Of a stretch of DNA of 26,912 bases, positions 15,363 to 23,819 are shown in pieces. The notes below the pieces were generated by a model. That model did no database searches and was not told the origin of the DNA. It saw nothing but the letters and a program-made list of their open reading frames with translations. The stretch comes from Gudongella sp034006985. GTDB lineage: Bacteria > Bacillota > Clostridia > Tissierellales > Tissierellaceae. Position 1 is the stretch's first letter, and every line of letters begins with the position of its first letter. Both the position numbers and the translations under genes were made by a program. Where the stretch lies: NCBI GenBank assembly GCA_034006985.1, contig JAVERT010000027.1, positions 1 to 26,912 on the forward strand, given 5' to 3'.

Positions 15363-15971
15363 TTTAGCGGCTGCGATAACTCTTTGGATCTCCTTTCTTA
15401 GTTCTTCATTCGTTTCGTTTATAGCTTTGGTCATCTCAGTAACGCATTGTTTTCTGTATTTCTGTTGTTCTGTGATCAGTTTCTGTTCGCATTGTTTTTT
15501 GAATTCGTCTATACTTTTATCGACATCGATGCTGTTCTCATTCAAATATAACTCAATCATCCGCAATCCTGTGTATATCTTTGACGAAATCTCAATTTTA
15601 TACTTCTTATCTATCGCCGGCAGAAACTCCTCTGCTTTGGGGAACCTACCAGTCAGTTCCGAAATATTCTTCTCTAGACGCTCAAGAGTTTCCTAGGGGT
15701 TGTTTGTTGCTGTGATTTTTCCATTTGAAATGTTGTGGCTTAGTTTTTCCCCTTGCCTGATATATGCGCCTCTTTGTGCCTTTTGACTCAGCTCTTTGTA
15801 TTTCTTTGATATGCATTCATAACGAGAACGCTCATCTTCTAATTTCTTACGTTCTTTGTTCACGTCTGCATCCAAGCGTTGTTTGCAATCTTTTAGCCGC
15901 CCCTTATACTCTCTAAACGCCCTGTTAAGTCTGTTATTAAGACTTCCCAGATTATCCTCACTGAATGTCAT
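15357..15971 (-). CDS. Coiled-coil protein read through a UAG
   Basis: 204 residues if the UAG at 15693-15695 (codon 93) is sense. Before it: a long charged coiled coil from MTFSEDNLGSLNNRLNRAFR to residue about 80. After it, the frame stays open without a start codon for 42 codons (ETLERLEKNISELTGRFPKA) and continues as a second helix bundle (FKKQCEQKLITEQQKYRKQC). Both halves have the same helical, Lys/Glu-rich style. The ATG at 15971 overlaps the ATPase gene end by 14 nt with GAGGTG upstream. It ends the minus operon and could be an ATPase-associated structural or substrate protein. If UAG stops, the upstream product is 92 residues. Confidence 0.7.
15693..15695 (-). other. In-frame UAG in the terminal coiled-coil gene
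   Basis: TAG between KITATNNP and ETLERLEKNI. The next in-frame ATG is 43 codons on, and the intervening codons give plausible helical protein. Candidate pyrrolysine codon. Confidence 0.6.
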
Positions 15972-18900
15972 TTGCACCTTCACCTCTGAAATCATTGTAG
16001 AGTATGGGTCTGAACTTCCTGCATTGTCCCGATTTCGATAGCACTGCATGGTTATACAGTTGCTTGGCTTCCATCTGTGCGATCGATGATCTTATCGAGC
16101 GTGATGTAGTCATAATAGTATCCTGGGGAACCTGGACCTTACCACAATAGCACTGGTATTCCGTCTTAATGATGTATTTTTCCAAGCTTTTCATTGATGT
16201 ATCGGATGTTGTGAACGATATGGATATGTTGAACATCGGCTGTCTTCCTCTATCCATCAGTGTTTCAAGATATCTCGGATAATCCTGATCCTGCGTCCTG
16301 GTATTCACCCTGGTGTTTATTGTATTCAACGTAAAGCTGAAGGGGTTGTCGTTTCTTTGGTCGGCTTCTTCATTATTCGTTTCTACATTCATTTTCGGTA
16401 TTTTGGATGTATCGATCATCATCTCTTCCAGATTGTTGATAAAGATGCTTATGGGCATTTCCTCCGGATCAGCTATACGTCTTTGGAATTTAGGATATAC
16501 GTCTTCTAAAAGTTCCTTCAGCGAACTGTGTTCAAAGATCCTAGTCCCTTCCTTCTTTAATCTATTAATTTCATTCTTTATTATTGCATTTCCCGGCAGT
16601 GAACAGATGTGAACCTCATCTCCCGATTTAACTGACGACAATATCAATGATGCGAATACTGATGATCCCATTTCCTTGTATCTTGCTGTGGATATTATCG
16701 CTACAGATATTGCCGATCTTCCTTCGCTATCCACCTTATACAGGTTGTTGGAATATGGGTCTATTCCTATCAAGGCACCTTTGACCCCTCTGGCACATAG
16801 ATATTCCTGATTGAAGAAGTCCTTTATTGGAGCTCCGGTCGGTGAAACATCATCGTAATGCAGAGGTTCATCGTTTCCTACCATGACGCAATTGTCCGGA
16901 TACCCATTATATTTGGTCGCTATTTTCTTTATGTATTTGGGTAGATCGTTGGAGTGTGTGAATTTCACCAATCTTACACGACCATCACTAGTCCATTGGC
17001 AAGCCGTTCCCACCTGCAGGCTTTCCGTATCGTAATCGTCTATGTTCTGATACGCGGAGCGTAATTGAGGTTTATTGATCTTGAATGCCAATCTTCCGCA
17101 TCTTTGCGAAATGAATTCTGTTTTGAGGTTCGATGTCTTCGGATCTTCAAGATCCTGGGCAAATAGGATCATATGTATTCCTGAGAATCTGCTCTGTCTA
17201 GCTATGCGCCCGATCTGCAATAAGAGCATTCTTGATCCTTCGTTGTCCTGTTGAATGTTCTGCTGGCCGTCGTTTATTATGAATTGTACCTCGTCTATCA
17301 ATATCAGTATGCGTGGCAGTTTCTCTTCATCGGATACCATCGAATTGTAGTTTTGTATGTTATCCACACCTCTCGATTGGAATAGTATATTTCTACGACC
17401 CATCTCCTTCAGAGCCATTCCGATTATCGCATTGGCATCTTCAGTGTCATTCTTCTCCGATATCACTTTGATGTGTGGTATTCCTGAACCGATGTATTTG
17501 TTTATTGCAGATTTAGATTTACCATCCAGTAACCAGAAATTGAGATCTTTTGGAGAATACATCATTGATCCGTTGATTATGATGCTGTGCAGCAGTGATG
17601 ATTTTCCGGTACTGGTCATTCCTATGACCATGTACGAGGTATTCAGCTCTTTATTCGCACCATCATCTTTACAGAATAGCTCGATGCTGACTATGTCCGT
17701 TCCGGATTTACCGACCGGTATAGATATGGATGGGCCTTTGCATACTTTGAATTCCTTTCCGAACCCCACCTCTTCATAAGGTATCGCACGCGTATGATAT
17801 TCCTGTGTCGCTTTCAGGATTGCTGAGCATCTTCTCTGGATGGTTGCACGCAGGTCTTTGTCTATCGAAGATAGCTTCGCATCTTTTCCCTGATATATCA
17901 CACGACTGCCTTTCATATCAAATCCTGTGAAATCGCTGAATAACAATTGACGTTCTTTGATTATTTCCGGACTTTCACGACTATTCGCCATGGCATCATC
18001 CAGTATAATCATCCTGACTCCCGTGATTATTCCGCTTCCGCCTGCCAATCCTCTTAATCTGCGCACGTCGTTCTGACTAAGACGTGTGAATCCGGAACGT
18101 ATGATTATCAGCTGGAAGGATTCTATCGATCCGGTATTTTTGATTAAATCATGCAGATCCTTTACCGGATCGACGATCAATGGTGATATACGATCCGATG
18201 ATTCGATCACCTTATCTAGGAATTGAAGGTCTCTATGGACCGATATAGGCATACCTGTCGATTCCGCAGCCCTCGGCCAATCGCCATTCGTATCATCCAT
18301 GATGTACACGCGTATACACATGGGGAAACATTCTATGTAACGCATCATCAAACCCGACAGAATTCTGTCCGGCCCCGATAGGTCATCCGTCTGATCGGGT
18401 TTTATTACAATGTTCCCGCCTTTACGGGTATTGAGTGTGATTGCCGAAGAAAAATAGTCGATCCCATAAAGCCTTTTGAACAACGGGTTGCTCAGGGATT
18501 GTGTCTCATATTCCCCTATGCACACATTTATCGGTATCTTCGATGCATTGGTGGATATCGGATCATTGCTACATACTGTATAGCGAGGTATGTCCAAACT
18601 CTGGTCTATGTAATCTTTGGATTGCCCCAGGAATACCTGTAATTTTCCCTGTTCATCAGCCAATGATTGCCTTAGTTTGGTTCTACTCTTTTCGAATTTA
18701 TCTGAAGTAGCTTTTTTCTGCATTACGGTTTCGGCCATTATTTTCAGGACTTCTGTTGCGGTTTTCAGAAGTAACTCTTGTCTATTTTCTCCGGATATTC
18801 CATTCAACTGATTTTTCAGTTCTGACTTCTTTTTATTTATTCCGTCTATCTCGTTGAATATAGCTTCGATGACATCCCATGGACCTCCCCAAGTGAAACC

Positions 18901-19317
18901 CGGGTCGGATTCATCCAGCATCTTGTCTACCATCGATAGCTCGATTCCTTTCTTCTTATCGATGATGGCATCGGTCTTTGCTTTTATAGCATCCAATTGT
19001 CTATTGCAATCATCGATTCCTAATCTGATGGCTTTTTCTTTATTGCCTATTTCTTTGATTCTTTCAGGATTGTAGCTAATCCTGTTAGTTGCCAGATCAT
19101 CTACCATTTTTCCGATCGTTATTCTCTCTGATGGCGTTATGGCCTGTTTCTTGAACAGATCTTCCAGAGTTCTACCCATCTTGGCTTCGAGATTTTTGAG
19201 TTCATTTAGTTTCTTGGTTTCGGATTGCGCCAACTCGGCTTCCCTACTCTCTATGGATTTCAGAAGCTGTGCATAGGCCTCATCCATCTGTTTCAATTCG
19301 TAGGGCGATAGGGACAC
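15958..19317 (-). CDS. FtsK/SpoIIIE-type multi-module ATPase
   Basis: About 1119 residues from the GTG at 19317, which has GAAGG 7 nt upstream; the ATG at 19389 overlaps the previous gene by 70 nt and lacks a good site. Order: charged coiled coil (about 1-250); a degenerate ATPase-like module (about 280-540); the active FtsK module with Walker A GMTSTGKSS (K572) and Walker B RILILIDEVQ (D675-E676), then an arginine-rich IGRIARQSRFSGIHMILFAQ sensor region; a third, degenerate module (about 840-1080) lacking a P-loop, with IFINNLEEM in the Walker B place. The one-active-plus-degenerate layout recalls EccC/EssC of type VII secretion, but no membrane segments are visible. Predicted motor of the export-like half. 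Confidence 0.82.
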   Translation of the reverse strand: MSLSPYELKQMDEAYAQLLKSIESREAELAQSETKKLNELKNLEAKMGRTLEDLFKKQAITPSERITIGKMVDDLATNRISYNPERIKEIGNKEKAIRLGIDDCNRQLDAIKAKTDAIIDKKKGIELSMVDKMLDESDPGFTWGGPWDVIEAIFNEIDGINKKKSELKNQLNGISGENRQELLLKTATEVLKIMAETVMQKKATSDKFEKSRTKLRQSLADEQGKLQVFLGQSKDYIDQSLDIPRYTVCSNDPISTNASKIPINVCIGEYETQSLSNPLFKRLYGIDYFSSAITLNTRKGGNIVIKPDQTDDLSGPDRILSGLMMRYIECFPMCIRVYIMDDTNGDWPRAAESTGMPISVHRDLQFLDKVIESSDRISPLIVDPVKDLHDLIKNTGSIESFQLIIIRSGFTRLSQNDVRRLRGLAGGSGIITGVRMIILDDAMANSRESPEIIKERQLLFSDFTGFDMKGSRVIYQGKDAKLSSIDKDLRATIQRRCSAILKATQEYHTRAIPYEEVGFGKEFKVCKGPSISIPVGKSGTDIVSIELFCKDDGANKELNTSYMVIGMTSTGKSSLLHSIIINGSMMYSPKDLNFWLLDGKSKSAINKYIGSGIPHIKVISEKNDTEDANAIIGMALKEMGRRNILFQSRGVDNIQNYNSMVSDEEKLPRILILIDEVQFIINDGQQNIQQDNEGSRMLLLQIGRIARQSRFSGIHMILFAQDLEDPKTSNLKTEFISQRCGRLAFKINKPQLRSAYQNIDDYDTESLQVGTACQWTSDGRVRLVKFTHSNDLPKYIKKIATKYNGYPDNCVMVGNDEPLHYDDVSPTGAPIKDFFNQEYLCARGVKGALIGIDPYSNNLYKVDSEGRSAISVAIISTARYKEMGSSVFASLILSSVKSGDEVHICSLPGNAIIKNEINRLKKEGTRIFEHSSLKELLEDVYPKFQRRIADPEEMPISIFINNLEEMMIDTSKIPKMNVETNNEEADQRNDNPFSFTLNTINTRVNTRTQDQDYPRYLETLMDRGRQPMFNISISFTTSDTSMKSLEKYIIKTEYQCYCGKVQVPQDTIMTTSRSIRSSIAQMEAKQLYNHAVLSKSGQCRKFRPILYNDFRGEGANDIQ

Positions 19318-19319
19318 GT

Positions 19320-19706
19320 TCACACCTTCAGAATATCTTTCATAAGTTTCACATAATCGTCGGATGTCAGTTCTTTGAGAGAATCCCATGATCTTGACAT
19401 ATCGGTATTTCCTTTTAGTATCGAATCTATTATCGCATCGTATATTGATTCCTTATCGGGATTGAAATAAGAAGCCGATAAATGAACTGGCGGATCTACT
19501 TTTTCATTCAGGATCTCCTCCGACGTGTATCTGCAATTCGCATCGAGCGAGATGATCCTGGTTACCTTCAATATATCTGGTTCTTCTGAATCCGTTAGCA
19601 CCAACATCGGTACTTTTATCGTCCCGTTTGTTGCGATCATTGCATAGCCCGGATATTCATCCAACGATCTCTCTACAATCAATGCATCCTCGATCTTCTG
19701 TAGCAT
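19320..19706 (-). CDS. Small protein between effector-like protease and ATPase
   Basis: 128 residues, starting 2 nt after the protease gene stop with AGGAAGAG upstream; its stop overlaps the preferred ATPase start region. Sequence: alpha, then beta strands (TIKVPMLVLTDSEEPDILKV), then a helical acidic C-terminus (LKELTSDDYVKLMKDILKV). No known family. Immediately downstream of a toxin-like gene is the usual place for an immunity protein or export chaperone; either is possible, neither shown. Confidence 0.65.
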   Translation of the reverse strand: MLQKIEDALIVERSLDEYPGYAMIATNGTIKVPMLVLTDSEEPDILKVTRIISLDANCRYTSEEILNEKVDPPVHLSASYFNPDKESIYDAIIDSILKGNTDMSRSWDSLKELTSDDYVKLMKDILKV

Positions 19707-19707
19707 C

Positions 19708-20946
19708 TTATCTCTTCCTGAATGAAATGATGGTGAAATCTTTCAATCTCTTCATCTTCTCGAATGTAATTATGTCGATTGTCGTATCGGGGCTGTGTGC
19801 ATGCTGTCCGGTATCCCTTACATTGACTGAAACCGGATTCCCGTTCGCATCAAGATTGATGCCTGTCACTGTCACGAAATGATCCGTATAGCGATAACGG
19901 TTCATCCTGTTAGAATTCGGATTCCTTAACAGCTCGGAACTCACGGTCATACCCACAGCCTTCCCTTGTTCCAGATCATCTTTGATCCTTGTCATCGAAG
20001 GGTTCCGTTTGCTCTCCGTTTTGAACGACTACGATTGTCCCAGCTTCATGAAGTTCTTGATGCTCATGCCGCCAAGTTTCCTGGGATCGTCGCTATCGCT
20101 TGTGCACAGTCCTCTCAATTTGGCCGCATTTACAGCCCCTGCCTCATCGCATTCTACTCCTAACAGCCTTGATAAATTGGCTATGGTGCACGGTCCGCAG
20201 GTCCCTTCATATCCCGGTACCTGTTTTCCCTGTTCGTCTATCAGTTTGTCCGATACCGACTTGGAATCCATACCTCCGTAATTCACCGTGCTCGAGACCT
20301 GTGATGTCGGGAATGACGCAACGGACATGTTTGTGCCATGTGTATGGTCATAGAATGCTCCGATCAACACCGATTGATATTCTTCGATCACCCTGTCGAT
20401 CTTTTGTAGCTGCTCCACTGCCCCTTGACATACCGGCACCGTCGATGAGACATTGTGGGAAATCGATTCACGCAAGGTCGTCATTCTAGCCGTTGCATCT
20501 CTGAAACGTTCCTTATAGGATCTGATCTCCCTTTGGACGCTTTCTACGGCATCACGTGTGGCTCTTGCCTGTGCTAATTTCGCCTGTGTTGCTTGGATCT
20601 GATCTACCAATGCGTAATAGGCCGGGTTCGGCACCATCTCAGTGTATGAATTCCCTTCCGCATCTGTATACGTCTCCGGGATTTCCTGAGGGGTCACCGC
20701 TAATTCGGCCTGAAGGTCCGCCAGCTGTTTTTCAAGGTCCGCGATAACCGAATCAGCGTGGGATATCGCATCGTTGCAGTTCTGTTCCTGAACTTCCAGA
20801 TCTTGGATAAATCCGGTCATTTCCTGGATCGAATCGTCGACTTGTGCAAGATCTTGTCCAACTCTGCTGATATGATCCGTCGTATTCACGATGGCAGCTT
20901 CGTATCTGCTTATGCATTCTCTACTGGCGTGGGCGTCATTCACCAT
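19708..20946 (-). CDS. Helical-N-terminus papain-like cysteine protease, UAG inside active-site domain
   Basis: 412 residues from the ATG at 20946, with codon 306 a UAG (20029-20031). Residues about 1-200 are heptad-like helices resembling LXG/WXG-type export regions (SVIADLEKQLADLQAELAVT). The C-terminal domain is C39/papain-like: catalytic C250 in GTCGPCTIANLSRLLG; then, after the UAG, EQGKAVGMTVSSELLRNP, H356 in DHFVTVTG and D378 in VNVRDTG. Cys and His lie on opposite sides of the UAG, so the domain is complete only if UAG is decoded. A GTG at 20955 is an alternative start. Next to WXG-like proteins and an FtsK ATPase it looks like a secreted effector or a processing peptidase. Confidence 0.82.
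20029..20031 (-). other. In-frame UAG between catalytic Cys and His
   Basis: TAG flanked by IKNFMKLGQS and SFKTESKRNPS in an unbroken frame; the first following ATG is 12 codons later. The strongest UAG-as-sense case in the window because both sides are needed for one active site. Confidence 0.75.
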
Positions 20947-20955
20947 AGCTATCAC

Positions 20956-21219
20956 TCAAAGCGATTTGGCCCTCTGGCATGCCGATTCGGAGCGAGATAC
21001 CAATGCTGGCACATCCATGTCTTGAACCGATTCAAGTACATCATTGCATTGTTTCGCATCATCCTCGATTTTGCTTGCAGACCCTCTGACGAAATCGTTG
21101 AATTCGGTGAATGATTCATGGATCTCATCATTCCATTCCGAATCGAAACTTCTCATCTGTTCAGGTATCGCTTCGTCGCTCAGACGGATGCTTGACATTC
21201 TGAAATCGTTGATATCCAT
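20956..21219 (-). CDS. Small helical protein (WXG100-like size)
   Basis: 87 residues, predicted helical hairpin. Helix 1 (EQMRSFDSEWNDEIHESFTE) carries a W-N-D turn at the middle, close to the W-x-G/W-x-D hairpin signature of ESAT-6/WXG100 proteins; helix 2 is DDAKQCNDVLESVQDMDVPA and beyond. It starts 5 nt before the preceding gene's stop and ends just before the protease gene, a typical substrate or chaperone position in type VII loci. Confidence 0.7.
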   Translation of the reverse strand: MDINDFRMSSIRLSDEAIPEQMRSFDSEWNDEIHESFTEFNDFVRGSASKIEDDAKQCNDVLESVQDMDVPALVSRSESACQRAKSL

Positions 21220-21223
21220 GATC

Positions 21224-21502
21224 TTACCTCTGATATTTCATCGACAGATACATCTCGAGACAATCCCTCAGCCTTTCGATGTCCCTGCATCCGGACTCCA
21301 AGGCCTCTTTCGTCCTTTCCATTGTCTGGACTCCCTTGGTTATCGTTTCACGGTTCATCTCCTGTCTTTTTCCTGACAGGCTCGAATCCGATCTCTCCAG
21401 AGCCGAATAAAGTATCATGGCGGTATCCTGCATATTCCCGCTCAGTTCGTGCATCTTCGCGATGCATTCGTCCATCAGGTCCAGATTGTTGCAGATGTCC
21501 AT
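21224..21502 (-). CDS. Small helical protein, no W-x-G
   Basis: 92 residues of amphipathic helix (MDECIAKMHELSGNMQDTAM; TMERTKEALESGCRDIERLR). No Trp turn, but length, helicity and place among WXG-like genes suggest a structural partner (EsaB/EsxB-like accessory role is conjecture). The ATG at 21502 follows the preceding stop by 6 nt with GAGTGA upstream. Confidence 0.65.
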   Translation of the reverse strand: MDICNNLDLMDECIAKMHELSGNMQDTAMILYSALERSDSSLSGKRQEMNRETITKGVQTMERTKEALESGCRDIERLRDCLEMYLSMKYQR

Positions 21503-21508
21503 CTTAGA

Positions 21509-21766
21509 TCACTCCGTAAGCTTATTCACTTTGTTCTGGAGGGTTTCGTAATATCCGTTCAATTCCTGATAGCTGTTCTTGAGTTCCCCGATCAGATTCT
21601 GCATGTATACTTCGAACTCGTAAAATTTCTTGTCGTCCCATTGCTCAGCGGCCTGAATGTACAGGTCATTTATCGTACGGGCGATATCCTTCATATCATT
21701 GAGGTGCTGCCCTATGTTCTGTAACAGCTCGTTCTCGGCATCTATATCGAATATCTCCGGAGACAT
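21509..21766 (-). CDS. WXG100-like protein
   Basis: 85 residues, helix-turn-helix hairpin. Helix 1 (QHLNDMKDIARTINDLYIQA) leads to AEQWDDKKFYEF at the centre, the W-x-D form of the WXG turn, followed by helix 2 (VYMQNLIGELKNSYQELNGY). Length and turn position match ESAT-6/EsxA proteins, small export substrates or structural parts of type VII secretion. The C-terminus lacks a clear YxxxD/E signal, though YYETLQNKV is near the end. Confidence 0.75.
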   Translation of the reverse strand: MSPEIFDIDAENELLQNIGQHLNDMKDIARTINDLYIQAAEQWDDKKFYEFEVYMQNLIGELKNSYQELNGYYETLQNKVNKLTE

Positions 21767-21770
21767 CTTA

Positions 21771-22397
21771 TCACAATGAGTTGATCTTGTTGTTCAGATA
21801 TGTATAGTAGTCTTCCAGATCCGATACCGATCTTTGGATGCTTACCATGATCTCTTCTATGAAATCGCAGAAGCGATCGTATTGCTCATCCCTCCAGATG
21901 GATTCCAGAGATGATGCAGATGATGAAAGCGACTGGCAAGCGTTCCTCGCCTCATCAACAAGTTCCCATATCGCTCTCTTCACCTCCTCCATCTCTTCCT
22001 TGATCATGGTCATTCTGCTGCTGCTAGTCTGTATGTCCACCGATTGGCGATCGAAGGTCACAGGAGCCCTTCCACACGGTGGCATGTCATTGAATTCATT
22101 CACCTTGTCTATGAAGCGTATGGCTGTCGACTGAAGCTCCGTCAGCTCATCCAACTGGTTGTAGAGATTTTGAAGGAATGCTGCCGATGAATCGCAGGCC
22201 TTCTGATACTGCGGTGAATTGTTCGTATCGCTGTAGGTGATCAGGATGCGTCTGAAACCCGCGACCTTATCCGTCAGACTCACCATCTTATTGCAGACAG
22301 ATGTGAGTTCATCCGCGAGTGTATCCGTGTCGCCTTCTATATGGAACTCACGGATCGATGAGAACAACTTAGAGGACATATTTCCGAATCGGCTCAT
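21771..22397 (-). CDS. Two-hairpin helical protein with WXG-like C-terminal unit
   Basis: 208 residues (or 202 from the ATG at 22379, which suits the upstream TATA box). Two helical hairpin units: about 15-95 and about 125-208; the second has SLESIWRDEQYDRFCDFIEE, a W-x-D turn like the neighbouring 85-residue protein, followed by a parallel YYTYLNNKINSL ending that matches that protein's YYETLQNKVNKL. It may be a tandem or fused WXG-like protein. First gene of the long minus operon running to 15357. Confidence 0.72.
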   Translation of the reverse strand: MSRFGNMSSKLFSSIREFHIEGDTDTLADELTSVCNKMVSLTDKVAGFRRILITYSDTNNSPQYQKACDSSAAFLQNLYNQLDELTELQSTAIRFIDKVNEFNDMPPCGRAPVTFDRQSVDIQTSSSRMTMIKEEMEEVKRAIWELVDEARNACQSLSSSASSLESIWRDEQYDRFCDFIEEIMVSIQRSVSDLEDYYTYLNNKINSL

Positions 22398-22403
22398 CCT
22401 TAT

Positions 22404-22415
22404 TTATAATATATA
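22404..22415 (-). promoter_or_regulatory. TATA region of the long minus operon
   Basis: TATATATTATAAA-type sequence on the minus strand 22-32 nt before candidate ATGs at 22397 and 22379. It would drive the roughly 7-kb operon from the WXG-like genes through the ATPase. Confidence 0.5.
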
Positions 22416-22451
22416 CAGCACCAACCTGTTCTGCTATCTCGCCATATCCGC

Positions 22452-23252
22452 TCATACCTTACCATAAGCATTCTTCGGGATCCAACCTTGATTGTTATCT
22501 TCCAGACGTCTTTTGAAGATCACGGATATGAAAAGGCCTATTATTGTTAAAATCTCTAAGACTCTGAACATCTGTGAATAATTCGGATAATCGCTTGAGT
22601 ACTGCATCGGATAGCTTAGGAACACCAATATTAGGGATGTGACCCCTAACAGCAACCAGACGGTAGAGAAACCAGTTCTTCTCGAATAGGCAAAGGTAAG
22701 CATCGGGAACAGGAAGAAACCGACCGGAAGCAGGATGCCTATTCCGATCCTATCCATGATGTCATCCATCTGCAGGATGTAATCCTTCTCGAACAGCCAG
22801 TATATTACGCACAGAGCTACGGAGCACAGAAGATACAATCTAACGACTCTACGGTCCCCGCGGAAACTCAACCAGTGGTATTCTTCCGTGGTTATGAACA
22901 CCTGTACCACTAGTGCCAGCAGCATCAGTGCGTATCCCAGGAAAAACATCGGATCGGCGATCGCTATACCCCTATCTATCACCTGGAACAGGATGAAGAA
23001 CTCGAAGATCATCGCAAAGGTCAGGAATTTCATCATGGATGCGAATTCCGGACCTTTGTTGAAATTGAACAGCGGCAGTATCAAAGGCCACATGAACAGC
23101 ATAACGATGGACATGTCGCCATGACGGCTCATAAACATTATCGCAAGACCTATCGCGATGAAGCAGCTGGTTATGTTGGCCACCATCTTCCATGTTCCGT
23201 CCAGTTCCCAATAATTCGGAACGGATATCACGTTCATCGGATCAAGGAACAT
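22452..23252 (-). CDS. Polytopic membrane protein of the system
   Basis: 266 residues with about seven or eight hydrophobic segments, e.g. ITSCFIAIGLAIMFM, SIVMLFMWPLILPLF, FLTFAMIFEFFILFQVI, FFLGYALMLLALVVQVFI, LYLLCSVALCVIYWL, GIGILLPVGFFLFPMLTF, VWLLLGVTSLILVFL and EILTIIGLFISVIF, with a basic C-terminal tail. No named family. It is the only clear integral membrane protein of the locus and could be the channel or anchor that the ATPase lacks. The ATG at 23252 is 54 nt upstream of the next gene region; its own AT-rich promoter lies near 23287. Confidence 0.78.
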   Translation of the reverse strand: MFLDPMNVISVPNYWELDGTWKMVANITSCFIAIGLAIMFMSRHGDMSIVMLFMWPLILPLFNFNKGPEFASMMKFLTFAMIFEFFILFQVIDRGIAIADPMFFLGYALMLLALVVQVFITTEEYHWLSFRGDRRVVRLYLLCSVALCVIYWLFEKDYILQMDDIMDRIGIGILLPVGFFLFPMLTFAYSRRTGFSTVWLLLGVTSLILVFLSYPMQYSSDYPNYSQMFRVLEILTIIGLFISVIFKRRLEDNNQGWIPKNAYGKV

Positions 23253-23344
23253 ATTATCAGTCCGTTTAAGACGTGAATCTAAATTAATACTTGGGCAGTT
23301 ATGTTATCGTTTAATGTTATATACGCTCAAATCCATCCCAATGT

Positions 23345-23608
23345 GTGGACATATGCAATGATGCATATGATTTGGCTATCCCTAAACAATCAATAATTCT
23401 GGTTGTCGATATATCGAGTATTGGTGATCATATCCAAGATTTCAATCATCATTTCAACAAATTCTTTGAGAATGCGTCTTTTAATGAATCATTGGCAGAG
23501 GACACCGATTCGAAGGAGATCAACCTGTGGGCATCGAAGAAGAATGCAGGCGCAAGCTTCTCGTGGATGAAGGATTTCATCTACCGCTACGGGTAGTACA
23601 AACCATAA
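23345..23608 (+). pseudogene. Chimera: vWA N-terminal remnant joined to repeat copy, with UAG
   Basis: From a GTG, the first 49 residues include IILVVDISSIGDHIQDFNHH, like the start of a TerY-type vWA domain (compare LVVDCSGSM at 10389-11171) with a damaged MIDAS (DISSI instead of DxSxS). At 23492 it runs into the repeated segment AEDTDSKEINLWA. The left repeat copy ends RYGWYKP-TAA; here TGG is TAG (23594-23596), and YKP-TAA still follows. It looks like the insertion point of the repeat within a second vWA gene. Confidence 0.45.
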
Positions 23609-23715
23609 CACAAACAGGGGCATCCCGCCCCGTCTTAATCCGTATTATTTTAGGTCAGATTATACATTGTAAATGTCGTAGCATACCAGGTATAACGACC
23701 CCTACGCTCACTACT

Positions 23716-23814
23716 TTATACTTCGTTATTTCTCCCTTAGGATGCACTCGATCAGAACGAAACCTACCGTCTTGACAGACAGGGGATAACCGACTTTTAG
23801 ACCGGGCAAAGGAG
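23716..23814 (+). promoter_or_regulatory. Promoter and conserved 5' leader of the Cys-rich gene (right)
   Basis: TTTATAC at 23716-23722 predicts a start near 23745; the invariant 54-nt block is 23755-23808, then AAAGGAG before the ATG at 23820. The hairpin-forming ACTGCC/GGCAGT seen upstream in the left copy is not kept, so it is not part of the element. Confidence 0.5.
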
Positions 23815-23819
23815 AAAAT

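Noticed and set aside
15357..15566. Independent 69-residue gene at the operon end
   Set aside because: The frame is open well upstream of its ATG to a UAG in frame with the preceding ORF, and no ribosome site is seen.
19708..19995. Independent 95-residue gene
   Set aside because: Carries only the His/Asp half of a papain-like domain whose Cys half is in frame upstream across one UAG.
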